From: Bdellovibrionales bacterium
GTDB lineage: Bacteria > Bdellovibrionota > Bdellovibrionia > Bdellovibrionales > UBA1609
Direction of reading: 5' to 3'
Length of the DNA: 6,950 bases
Assembly (NCBI GenBank): GCA_020434645.1
Contig: JAGRAK010000107.1
Coordinates: 1-6,950 of the forward strand
Of this stretch, positions 1 through 5,448 are shown piece by piece. How positions within the stretch are numbered: the stretch's first letter is position 1; each line of letters starts with the position of its first letter. The position numbers were made by a program, and so were the translations under genes. The notes under the pieces are model-generated. The model did not search any database. It had not been told where the DNA came from and saw only the letters and a list, made by a program, of their open reading frames with translations.

Positions 1-401
1 CCTCGGGCCGGCCGATGCACCTGATCGCCACCGACGGAGGGCTGCTGCCAGCGCCGCTGGCCCTCCAAAGCCTGAGCCTGGCGACCGGCGAGCGTGCCGA
101 GATCCTGATCACGCCGACCGGGAACGATCGCCTGCTCGCGCGCACGGTCGACAATTCGCCGATGATGGGCCACATGGGCCGGCGCGATGACGACGGCGCA
201 GCCTTCACCGTCCTGCCCATTGCGGTCGATGAATCCTCGCGGGCCCGTATCGAACGCATTCCCGACTCACTCGGGGCGGCCGAGCCTTCGCGCAGCCCGC
301 CTCAGGCGCAGTCGTGGGAGGTCACGCTCGATATGGGCATGGGCATGGGCGGCGGCATGCGAGGCAGCATGGGCATGGGTGGAATGGGCGGTATGATGTA
401 A
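1..401 (+). CDS. Multicopper oxidase (CueO-like) fragment, 5' cut by window edge and 3' truncated
   Basis: The frame is open from the window edge (codons from position 3) and ends at TAA 399-401. The first residues, RPMHLIATDGGLLPAP followed by LATGERAEILI, match the second cupredoxin domain of CueO-type periplasmic copper oxidases, where E. coli CueO has RPLYVIASDGGLLPEP and GERFEVLV. A methionine/glycine-rich run follows (nt 330-398), comparable to CueO's Met-rich copper-binding insert. The family then continues into a third cupredoxin domain carrying the type 1 copper ligands and the HCH cluster; here there is none, only a stop. The remaining piece could not be a working oxidase. Base composition is far richer in G+C than the rest of the window, with G/C-ending codons. 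Family assignment is firm; whether this is a pseudogene, an insertion scar or an assembly chimera is not decided by the sequence. Confidence 0.8.
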   Translation, partial: SGRPMHLIATDGGLLPAPLALQSLSLATGERAEILITPTGNDRLLARTVDNSPMMGHMGRRDDDGAAFTVLPIAVDESSRARIERIPDSLGAAEPSRSPPQAQSWEVTLDMGMGMGGGMRGSMGMGGMGGMM

Positions 402-419
402 TTTTCGTTATCGAAAATT
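400..419. repeat. Perfect 8-bp inverted repeat at the composition junction
   Basis: AATTTTCG (400-407) and CGAAAATT (412-419) are exact reverse complements around a TTAT loop. The dyad overlaps the oxidase stop codon and lies at the first A+T-rich bases after the G+C-rich block. No T-run follows, so it is not a typical intrinsic terminator. It could be a recombination or protein-binding site, a fold-back point in an amplification chimera, or chance. Confidence 0.55.
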
Positions 420-435
420 GCAGATATGCTATTTT

Positions 436-467
436 AAAAAACCCCGGAGAAATCTGGGGTTTTTTTT
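436..467. terminator. Bidirectional rho-independent terminator
   Basis: Stem 442-448 (CCCCGGA) pairs with 453-459 (TCTGGGG), seven pairs including one G-U, closed on the + strand by a GAAA tetraloop (449-452). Six A precede it (436-441) and eight T follow (460-467), so both strands read as a hairpin plus U-tract. It lies 4 bp beyond the stop of the minus-strand barrel gene ending at 471, which it should terminate. It would equally stop any transcript arriving from the oxidase fragment. Confidence 0.85.
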
Positions 468-470
468 ATC

Positions 471-2000
471 TTAGAATAAATAATTAAACCCAAAAGAAGC
501 GGTTGTGTGTTTTTGACTCGCGCTTGAAACTGCGCCACTTTTGAAATCACTCGTATAAAGTTCAAAATCAAGTCCTGCTCGGGCGCGAAGGTTAATTGAA
601 ATTTCTTTTTCGCCAAATATACCGAATGTATTAACTGTATCTTTTGAGTTGCCAGAAGAGACAGGAGACTCTGTCAGCTTAGGTTGAAACATAAACATCA
701 AGTTTGCGCCGAGACTGTAGGGAGAGCTGCCTGGCAGCGGATAGGCGCCGGCAATACCGAGTTTAAAACCACTATAAGTTTTTGTCGTCAGTAATGAAGA
801 GGCCACTTCGTCAATTTGTAAGTGGTATGTCGAGTAACCAAAAAGGCCCTCAACCTTAGGTGAATCAATTGAAGCCCCGAGTCGCATATTGTATCCCATT
901 AAAAACTCATAATTTGAGAGAGAGAAAGAGTTGACTATCCCTTGGCGAATATTGGCATGCATGCTCCATGCGGGAGTAAGCCAAAGCTCGCTGTCAATAG
1001 ACACGCTTGGATAAGCGGGAGCGTCTGAATGCTCAGAGCTACTGGTGCCCTGAACATTTTCGGCAAACTGTCCAATACCGATACGAGCTCCGACCATGCC
1101 GAATGTAGGTTTTTTCTTGGGTAACCAGGCGGCTGGGTTAGCGCCGAATGAAATTTTGCCATCTGGGCGCTCAGCCAACCCCTCTGACGATGATCCGTTA
1201 TCTGTCAGAGTGTCGGTGTTTGTGTAAACTACATCCTGAAGTCCTGATAGTTTTGAATTAACTTGTATGGCATTGGGTTCAACTTCAGTAACAATTCGCC
1301 CGAATGAAAGTGTGTCGTCTACTTTTAGAAGCTTAATTTTACCGATTACTTCTTTGTCGGCTGATATTAAAAAATTAAATTTAGGGTGCCGGTTGAGCTT
1401 AATGATTTGTATCACAGAGAGAACTTTGCCTTCAGCGATGTCATCTTTGCGACCTAAATTAACTGTCACACGTGTCCCCTGGCGGCTGAGAACCATGCCT
1501 GAGTACGGCAACTTGTTGAGTAAACGCTCCATCATTTCTTCTGATTTTTTCTTTACAGTCGCAACATCAAAAGTTTTGAATCCAGTTAATGTTTCTTGTG
1601 CGAGTAACTTTTGATCAGATTTTAAAAATAAATTCATCTTGATAGTAATGCCGCCGGGACCTTTTATTATGCCAGCTGAAACAAAAGCTTCGCTATTCAG
1701 GTGAGCGGCTAGATTTTTAACGGCATCGGGATCACTCTCTAACTCATCTGGAGTTAAGATGGCGCCGGTTGTGTTGGCTTCTGAAAACTCCCAGCGATGA
1801 CTTTTGTTTAAGGAGTCTACAAGTGCTCGCTCTATGGGCTGGGAGTATATTCCCTGTAGATTGTCAAAAACAGGGAGGATTGAAATAGTTCTGACCGTAA
1901 CGAGTGTGTCGGCTTCACTTGTATACGAGGATTTGCTTTGAGCCAGTGTGACTTGTGAGGTTAGGACTAAGGTCATGCAGAATATTATATTTCTTATCAT
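471..2000 (-). CDS. Exported protein: FlgT/TolB-like periplasmic modules plus C-terminal outer-membrane beta-barrel
   Basis: This is a 509-residue protein of unknown specific function. Residues 1-20 form a Sec signal peptide (MIRN, hydrophobic core, cleavage near TLA/Q). Residues about 36-140 (TISILPVFDN onwards) resemble the small alpha/beta N-terminal fold of TolB, CsgG and FlgT-type periplasmic proteins. Residues about 165-245 (SGMVLSRQGTRVTVNLGRKD, then GKIKLLKV and GRIVTEV) resemble the SH3-like C-terminal module of FlgT. Residues about 295-509 alternate in the manner of beta-barrel strands and end in FNYLF, the aromatic C-terminal residue recognised by the BAM machinery. The ATG at 2000 is chosen because it puts the signal peptide at the N-terminus; the frame also permits an ATG at 2075, which would add 25 poorly fitting residues and sit 1 bp from the divergent start. 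The ribosome-binding site is weak. Domain calls were made by eye and are moderate; export and the barrel are fairly sure. Confidence 0.8.
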   Translation of the reverse strand: MIRNIIFCMTLVLTSQVTLAQSKSSYTSEADTLVTVRTISILPVFDNLQGIYSQPIERALVDSLNKSHRWEFSEANTTGAILTPDELESDPDAVKNLAAHLNSEAFVSAGIIKGPGGITIKMNLFLKSDQKLLAQETLTGFKTFDVATVKKKSEEMMERLLNKLPYSGMVLSRQGTRVTVNLGRKDDIAEGKVLSVIQIIKLNRHPKFNFLISADKEVIGKIKLLKVDDTLSFGRIVTEVEPNAIQVNSKLSGLQDVVYTNTDTLTDNGSSSEGLAERPDGKISFGANPAAWLPKKKPTFGMVGARIGIGQFAENVQGTSSSEHSDAPAYPSVSIDSELWLTPAWSMHANIRQGIVNSFSLSNYEFLMGYNMRLGASIDSPKVEGLFGYSTYHLQIDEVASSLLTTKTYSGFKLGIAGAYPLPGSSPYSLGANLMFMFQPKLTESPVSSGNSKDTVNTFGIFGEKEISINLRARAGLDFELYTSDFKSGAVSSASQKHTTASFGFNYLF

Positions 2001-2076
2001 ATAAATAGTTTGTCTTGTTGTTGATTCAACGTCAATTTCGATAAAGAAGAAGAAAATATTTTCCGATACTTTCATT
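2001..2076. promoter_or_regulatory. Divergent control region between the two barrel genes, with two dyads
   Basis: The 76 bp separate the ATG at 2000 (-) from the GTG at 2077 (+), so both promoters should lie here. Two dyads are visible: GTTGA-T-TCAAC at 2020-2030, and a perfect 12-bp palindrome GAAAATATTTTC at 2052-2063. A -10-like GATACT (2065-2070) lies 6 bp before the GTG. On the minus strand a TTGACG (-35-like, 2035-2030) precedes an A+T-rich stretch reaching the ATG. No convincing full promoter can be assigned on either strand, so the dyads are only candidate operators. Confidence 0.4.
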
Positions 2077-3258
2077 GTGAAGCAACTCTATATACAACAA
2101 ATTTTAATTCTATTGTTCAGTTTATTATTCTCTGCGAGTGTCTATGCACAAATTGACCCTGCATCATCGTTACTTTTGCGCTCGACTTCAGACGAGGTGA
2201 GTTCTCCCAGCCTAGACTCAGGTCGATACACAGTTCGGCCATCATCTTCGCAGCCTCGTACAGATAAAAGCACAAAGGCCAAAAGCGCAACTTCTGATGC
2301 CCAGGTTATCATTCAAGAAAAAATTACTGCAGCGAAAGACAAAATCGAAAAGCGAGTCGATGATAAACCTGAAAAGACGGTGACTTCAAGTGCATCGCCT
2401 GAGCCCAGCACATCTTCGCCAGTGGCAGTAAAAAGTGAAGAAAAAGCTGAGGATAAAAATATAGTTGAAAAAATCAGAGAAGTTTTTTTAGGTGGCAATG
2501 ATGAATCAATTTTAGAATATAAAGAGCAGCTTCATGTAGAAGATCCAAGGCAAAATTTTGCCAATATAACTGTTGCCCCAGGTTTATTTTATTATGATTC
2601 TTCGAGCGCCTACTGGTATAGAAAATATCACAGCTCTGGGCCGGGAGTATCTGTTGGGTCTGATATTTGGATAACTCCTTTTATGGGCGTGAATATAGAT
2701 TATTTCACAACATTATCATCAGAGCTCAATGTCGATCCCACCTCAAAAAAATCAGCTCTGGTTGATCATCGTTACAGTACTGTGGGCTTTAAATTTAGAA
2801 AATACTCTACACTCTCTCGCAAATCTCCTCATTTCAATTTGGGGATAGTCTACTCCGACTATCAGATGATTATCCCAAAAGAAGAATCAAATAGAAGTCG
2901 CATCAGTTCTTCTGGGATAGCCTTTTCATTTTTGGCCACTATGCCACAGACAGTAAGCTCGGCATGGTTTATTGGCACAACTTTGTATCCAAAGCTTAAA
3001 ATTAAAGAAGAAGCGGCAGCGACAGAAATAAAAACAGGTACAAATTTTGAATCTTACGGAATCAAATTTCAATTTGGTCAGAAATTTACTCTAGACCGTC
3101 ACAACCAAATTTTTTGGCGAATTAGTCATCGCGTAGATAAGACTATCTATGGGGGTGCGGCAGATCCGGTTGATCCATTGACCTCCGTAGCCCCTGAGGG
3201 AGTTGTCGTGACCACTGGAGCATCTTTATTAGAGCTGGGTTATACTTGGGGTGACTGA
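2077..3258 (+). CDS. Exported beta-barrel protein with a long low-complexity linker
   Basis: This is a 393-residue protein with no function I recognise. The GTG start gives a good Sec signal peptide (residues 1-24, cleavage near VYA/Q), and no other in-frame ATG, GTG or TTG lies between it and the upstream stop. No Shine-Dalgarno motif is visible. Residues about 35-130 are rich in Ser, Lys, Glu and Pro and look disordered; such a segment could span the periplasm or the peptidoglycan. Residues about 160-393 show alternating aromatic and hydrophobic strands typical of a small outer-membrane barrel. The barrel shares PxVSxxSxxWxTP (here from residue 189), a YSxY motif near 259 and PKL at 305 with the divergent neighbour, in the same order. 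The protein ends LLELGYTWGD rather than in Phe, which is unusual for a BAM substrate. Its 3' end overlaps the DedA gene by 19 bp, tail to tail. Confidence 0.75.
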   Translation: MKQLYIQQILILLFSLLFSASVYAQIDPASSLLLRSTSDEVSSPSLDSGRYTVRPSSSQPRTDKSTKAKSATSDAQVIIQEKITAAKDKIEKRVDDKPEKTVTSSASPEPSTSSPVAVKSEEKAEDKNIVEKIREVFLGGNDESILEYKEQLHVEDPRQNFANITVAPGLFYYDSSSAYWYRKYHSSGPGVSVGSDIWITPFMGVNIDYFTTLSSELNVDPTSKKSALVDHRYSTVGFKFRKYSTLSRKSPHFNLGIVYSDYQMIIPKEESNRSRISSSGIAFSFLATMPQTVSSAWFIGTTLYPKLKIKEEAAATEIKTGTNFESYGIKFQFGQKFTLDRHNQIFWRISHRVDKTIYGGAADPVDPLTSVAPEGVVVTTGASLLELGYTWGD

Positions 3259-3893
3259 TCGGTCTCTGTTTTTGCCAAACGCTTGGCGCGCAACTTATAA
3301 AAGATAAAAAATAAAAGAAGCACTGCTGCTGCTAGTAAAATATATTTTTGCGTTTTTAATGCGACGGCCAACGCGTGGTCTAAGTTATCGCCTAATACCC
3401 AGCCGAGATGAACCCAAATAGGTACAGAGATTAAAGCTGCGAATCCATCTAAGAGTAAGAAGGTAAGAGGGCTTACGCCCATCACGCCGGCGGTAAGATA
3501 TGTAGGCGCTCGCAAGCCGGGTAGAAATCTAGCGGTGAAACAAATCATCTTAGAATTATTGAGTACTTTCTCGCGTGCCAGTGCAATTCGCTTTTCAGTG
3601 AATACAGTTCGAAAAAGTGGCAGCTCGAAAACATGGTTTCCGTATTTGCGACCGAGCCAAAATAACATGCAGTCGCCTGAAAGCACGCCAACAAAACCTG
3701 CAATCAGCGCACCTGTGTAGCTAATGCTTTTTAGAGCGGCCAACATTCCGGCCGCGATCAAAGTAATATCTTCGGGCATTGGTACGCCTAGACCACAGGC
3801 CAGTAATATACCCAAAATAGCAGCGTAGGCAGTAAAACCGCTGAATCCAGATAGGAACGTTATGAGTTGAATCGAAAACTTTGTGTGCTCCAC
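3240..3893 (-). CDS. DedA-family inner-membrane protein (SNARE-associated/VTT domain)
   Basis: This is a 217-residue polytopic membrane protein, the usual size for the family. DedA proteins are inner-membrane transporters linked to membrane-potential homeostasis, envelope integrity and, in some members, undecaprenyl-phosphate or phospholipid flipping. Family features visible: GVPMPEDITLIAAG at residues 36-49 with the acidic E41/D42, GDxxxFxLGRxYG at 73-85, and RFLPGLRAPTYLTAG at 122-136 with the two conserved arginines R122 and R128. Hydrophobic segments lie near 22-35, 43-54, 60-80, 136-170 and 184-200, followed by a basic tail. The start is GTG at 3893 with weak ribosome-binding context; no better in-frame start was found. 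The gene diverges from the receiver gene across 27 bp. The family call is firm, the substrate unknown. Confidence 0.93.
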   Translation of the reverse strand: MEHTKFSIQLITFLSGFSGFTAYAAILGILLACGLGVPMPEDITLIAAGMLAALKSISYTGALIAGFVGVLSGDCMLFWLGRKYGNHVFELPLFRTVFTEKRIALAREKVLNNSKMICFTARFLPGLRAPTYLTAGVMGVSPLTFLLLDGFAALISVPIWVHLGWVLGDNLDHALAVALKTQKYILLAAAVLLLFFIFYKLRAKRLAKTETDQSPQV

Positions 3894-3920
3894 GTGAAAA
3901 GTGAGACTATAATACTTGTT
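3894..3920. promoter_or_regulatory. Back-to-back -10 elements for the DedA and receiver genes
   Basis: On the + strand a perfect TATAAT at 3908-3913 lies 7 bp before the receiver ATG at 3921. On the - strand TATAGT or TATTAT (within 3906-3914) lies 12-15 bp before the DedA GTG at 3893. The two -10 elements overlap, so the polymerases would exclude each other. No good -35 at normal spacing was found on either strand. Initiation at the + element would give a leaderless or near-leaderless message. Confidence 0.45.
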
Positions 3921-4286
3921 ATGGGAATTAAACTTGTAATAGTAGATGATGCACCGTTTATACGCGAAGCCATACGAGGCATAATTAAGGGCACAGATAT
4001 TGAGCTGTTGGCGGAGGCATGTGATGGCGAAGAGGCCATTGTCGTTGCTGGGCGAACTCAGCCTGACGTAATTTTAATGGATATGGTCTTGCCAAAGAAG
4101 AATGGCATTGATGCGGCAAAAGAAATCTTAGAAAATAATTCGAAGATAAAAATTATAGCTTGCTCTACAGAGGGGCAAGAGGGGCTTCTTTTGCGCGCTC
4201 TGGATGCCGGATGTGTTAATTTTATTACAAAGCCATTTAAGGCAGAAGATATAATGAAAGCAATTAGAAAAGCTGGGAGTAAATGA
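3921..4286 (+). CDS. Single-domain response regulator (CheY-like receiver)
   Basis: The 121-residue protein is one receiver domain with no output domain. All the phosphorylation-site residues are in place: acidic pair D9/D10, phospho-acceptor D54 in DVILMDMVLP, switch Ser at S82 (AxS following the beta-4 strand), and K104 in the TKPF motif. It should take phosphate from a histidine kinase or phosphotransfer protein and bind a partner; no kinase is in the window. CheY-type motor control, or another signalling link, are both possible. The ATG at 3921 is chosen because MGIKLVIVDD starts the domain exactly; the frame can be extended to a TTG at 3867, but that adds 18 non-homologous residues. No Shine-Dalgarno motif precedes 3921. 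The stop codon overlaps the next start (ATGA), suggesting co-translation with the membrane protein that follows. Confidence 0.93.
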   Translation: MGIKLVIVDDAPFIREAIRGIIKGTDIELLAEACDGEEAIVVAGRTQPDVILMDMVLPKKNGIDAAKEILENNSKIKIIACSTEGQEGLLLRALDAGCVNFITKPFKAEDIMKAIRKAGSK

Positions 4287-4813
4287 TGGGTGACTTATTT
4301 TTTTTCGTGCGAGTGATGGTGATCACGATAGTGGTTGTGTTGCTTATGCAAATTCGTTGGGGCAATACAACAATTGAAAATCATGCGATGAATTTTATTT
4401 CAAGCTCGAGTGTGGTGAAGCCTATTGATGATGTGGCTAGTGGTACGGTTCGGTTCATTCGTAATTCATGGTCTGCTTTTATTAAAGGTATTAATACGAA
4501 CTTCTCTAATGCGTTAAGAAGAGAGAATCAGCCTGGGCAACGTCACTCAGGGTTTAATTTGCAGCGAAGCGAACAGTATGTGCGCGAGCAGGCCGTAAAA
4601 ACTCGTGATGTTGCAAATGATATGGTGAGAGAGCATCAGCCAGAAATTCAAGAGGCAAAAAATACGGCAACCAACTATTATGAGAAATTTAAGAAAAAAG
4701 CGGCAGCGGCCTCTAAGAATATTCGCGGTCAGTTTGTTGATGAAACAATAGTTCCGGGGGACGCTCACAGAGCATCATCAACTGGTGATGATGACGCCCT
4801 TAACGAAGAGTAA
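4283..4813 (+). CDS. Hypothetical protein with one N-terminal TM helix and a charged helical tail
   Basis: I do not recognise this 176-residue protein. Residues 6-23 (LFFFVRVMVITIVVVLLM) form one strong membrane segment without an evident signal-peptidase site, so it is probably an anchor. The middle (about 93-150) is rich in Glu, Lys, Arg, Ala and Gln, with few prolines, and looks like a long amphipathic or coiled-coil helix; the last residues are acidic. The start codons ATG 4283 and ATG 4286 are adjacent. GGGAG at 4275-4279 is better spaced for 4286 (6 nt), so the product may lack one Met. The 4-bp overlap with the receiver gene implies coupled translation; it may be the receiver's target or anchor, but that is inference. 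It ends 11 bp from the convergent small gene. Confidence 0.75.
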   Translation: MMGDLFFFVRVMVITIVVVLLMQIRWGNTTIENHAMNFISSSSVVKPIDDVASGTVRFIRNSWSAFIKGINTNFSNALRRENQPGQRHSGFNLQRSEQYVREQAVKTRDVANDMVREHQPEIQEAKNTATNYYEKFKKKAAAASKNIRGQFVDETIVPGDAHRASSTGDDDALNEE

Positions 4814-4824
4814 AGTATAAATTT

Positions 4825-5019
4825 TTATTCTACAGCTGTAGACTTGCCTTTTTTGATCGGGGCAGGCCGTGTGCCAAGCGCGGCAAGAACTTGTTTTTTA
4901 ACATCTACCTTTGCGTGTCGACCCTTATTGTATGGGCAGGGCTTTCCGTCAGCGGCAAGTGATTGCCCAGCGTAGAATGACACAATCATTGATAAAGTAA
5001 GACCTAATAACTTATTCAT
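4825..5019 (-). CDS. Small secreted protein, unknown function
   Basis: The 64-residue product starts with a clear Sec signal peptide (MNKLLGLTLS, hydrophobic core, cleavage near SLA/A at residue 22). The mature part is only about 42 residues, basic, with a single cysteine in GKPCPYNKGRH. The start at 5019 is firm because a full AGGAGG (5024-5029 on this strand) lies 4 nt upstream, the strongest ribosome-binding site in the window. It lies downstream, on the same strand, of another small secreted protein and the RHS-like protein, but separated by 148 bp with hairpins, so it may have its own promoter. The last codons fall in the 14-bp palindrome at 4829-4842. No homologous family is recognised. 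Confidence 0.75.
   Translation of the reverse strand: MNKLLGLTLSMIVSFYAGQSLAADGKPCPYNKGRHAKVDVKKQVLAALGTRPAPIKKGKSTAVE
4829..4842. repeat. Perfect 14-bp palindrome at a convergent gene end
   Basis: TCTACAGCTGTAGA reads the same on both strands and spans the last sense codons of the small secreted protein at 4825-5019. It sits 16 bp past the stop of the convergent membrane-protein gene. On the minus strand it is followed by an A+T-rich run, not a clean T-tract. It could help end transcription from either side, or be chance constrained by the coding sequence. Confidence 0.35.
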
Positions 5020-5052
5020 ATCGCCTCCTGCTGAATAGTACTGCGAAGGGTG

Positions 5053-5074
5053 TGCCAGATCGGGAAATCTGGCA
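5053..5074. promoter_or_regulatory. 22-bp inverted repeat upstream of a small secreted-protein gene
   Basis: TGCCAGAT (5053-5060) and ATCTGGCA (5067-5074) are perfect 8-bp arms around a 6-nt spacer. The dyad lies 34 bp upstream of the ATG at 5019 on the minus strand, and no T-run follows on either strand. Its size and spacing fit an operator for a dimeric repressor or a hairpin in the leader RNA; it fits a terminator poorly. Confidence 0.45.
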
Positions 5075-5080
5075 AACTAA

Positions 5081-5109
5081 TAAAAGCCAATAATTTTGAT
5101 ATGTTGGCT
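5081..5109 (-). terminator. Possible rho-independent terminator of the RHS/CxxC gene pair
   Basis: Read on the minus strand, AGCCAA (5109-5104) pairs with TTGGCT (5090-5085) around a 13-nt loop, followed by TTTTATTAG. It lies about 60 bp past the stop of the CxxC secreted-protein gene. The six-pair stem and long loop make it a weak terminator. Confidence 0.4.
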
Positions 5110-5167
5110 GCTGTCTCATTATGAGAATTGTCTAAAATATTGACAGTTGAAAAGCAACACTTGGTCA

Positions 5168-5431
5168 TTACTGTGATTCGCCACTGCCCTTATTGGCCTC
5201 TTGAACCTGCGCTGTGCGACCATCTTTTTTAGTTTTGCTGTGGCGATCTACAGAAGTGCTATTTTTATCGCATTCTGTGCAGACAGAGGCCGCTGAGAGT
5301 TCAGATGGTTTGTCGCCATCACTGATGTCTCCTTCAGCGCGAAAACTTTTGACGTCTGTTTTACTTGTATCGGCTAGAGCTGATACCGGTGAGAAAACTA
5401 AGATGGCAAGACTGAGTAAAAATAATTTCAT
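5168..5431 (-). CDS. Small secreted protein with a CxxC motif
   Basis: This is an 87-residue product of unknown function. Residues 1-20 (MKLFLLSLAI, hydrophobic core, cleavage near ALA/D) form a Sec signal peptide without a lipobox. The mature part is hydrophilic and probably mostly disordered, rich in Lys, Ser, Asp, Glu and Thr. It has one CxxC (VCTECDKN, near residue 51), which could form a disulphide or bind a metal. The ATG at 5431 is chosen because GGAG (5438-5441 on this strand) lies 6 nt upstream; a TTG at 5443 would put that site inside the gene. It begins 17 bp after the RHS-like gene's stop on the same strand, so the two are almost surely co-transcribed, and the product may act with that protein at the cell surface. 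Confidence 0.75.
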   Translation of the reverse strand: MKLFLLSLAILVFSPVSALADTSKTDVKSFRAEGDISDGDKPSELSAASVCTECDKNSTSVDRHSKTKKDGRTAQVQEANKGSGESQ

Positions 5432-5448
5432 ACTAAACTCCAATTCGA

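Noticed and set aside
434..616. Open frame on the minus strand over the end of the left barrel gene
   Set aside because: It lies in another frame of a well-supported gene and runs over the terminator; it has no ribosome site and no coherent protein character.
1267..1614. 115-codon open frame on the + strand inside the left barrel gene
   Set aside because: It is antisense to the FlgT-like region, whose own frame has clear domain character; the composition fits a chance frame.
2036..2045. TTTCGATAA shared between the divergent control region and the junction dyad
   Set aside because: A nine-base match in A+T-rich DNA is not convincing evidence of a shared site.
2001..2075. Upstream ATG at 2075 as the start of the left barrel gene
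   Set aside because: It would bury the signal peptide 25 residues inside and leave only 1 bp to the divergent start at 2077.
3274..3287. GCCAA-acgc-TTGGC hairpin just after the right barrel gene as a terminator
   Set aside because: No T-run follows on either strand, the stem has five pairs, and it lies inside the DedA coding sequence.
3867..3920. TTG at 3867 as start of the receiver
   Set aside because: The added 18 residues are not part of the receiver fold, and the frame would overlap the 5' end of the divergent DedA gene.
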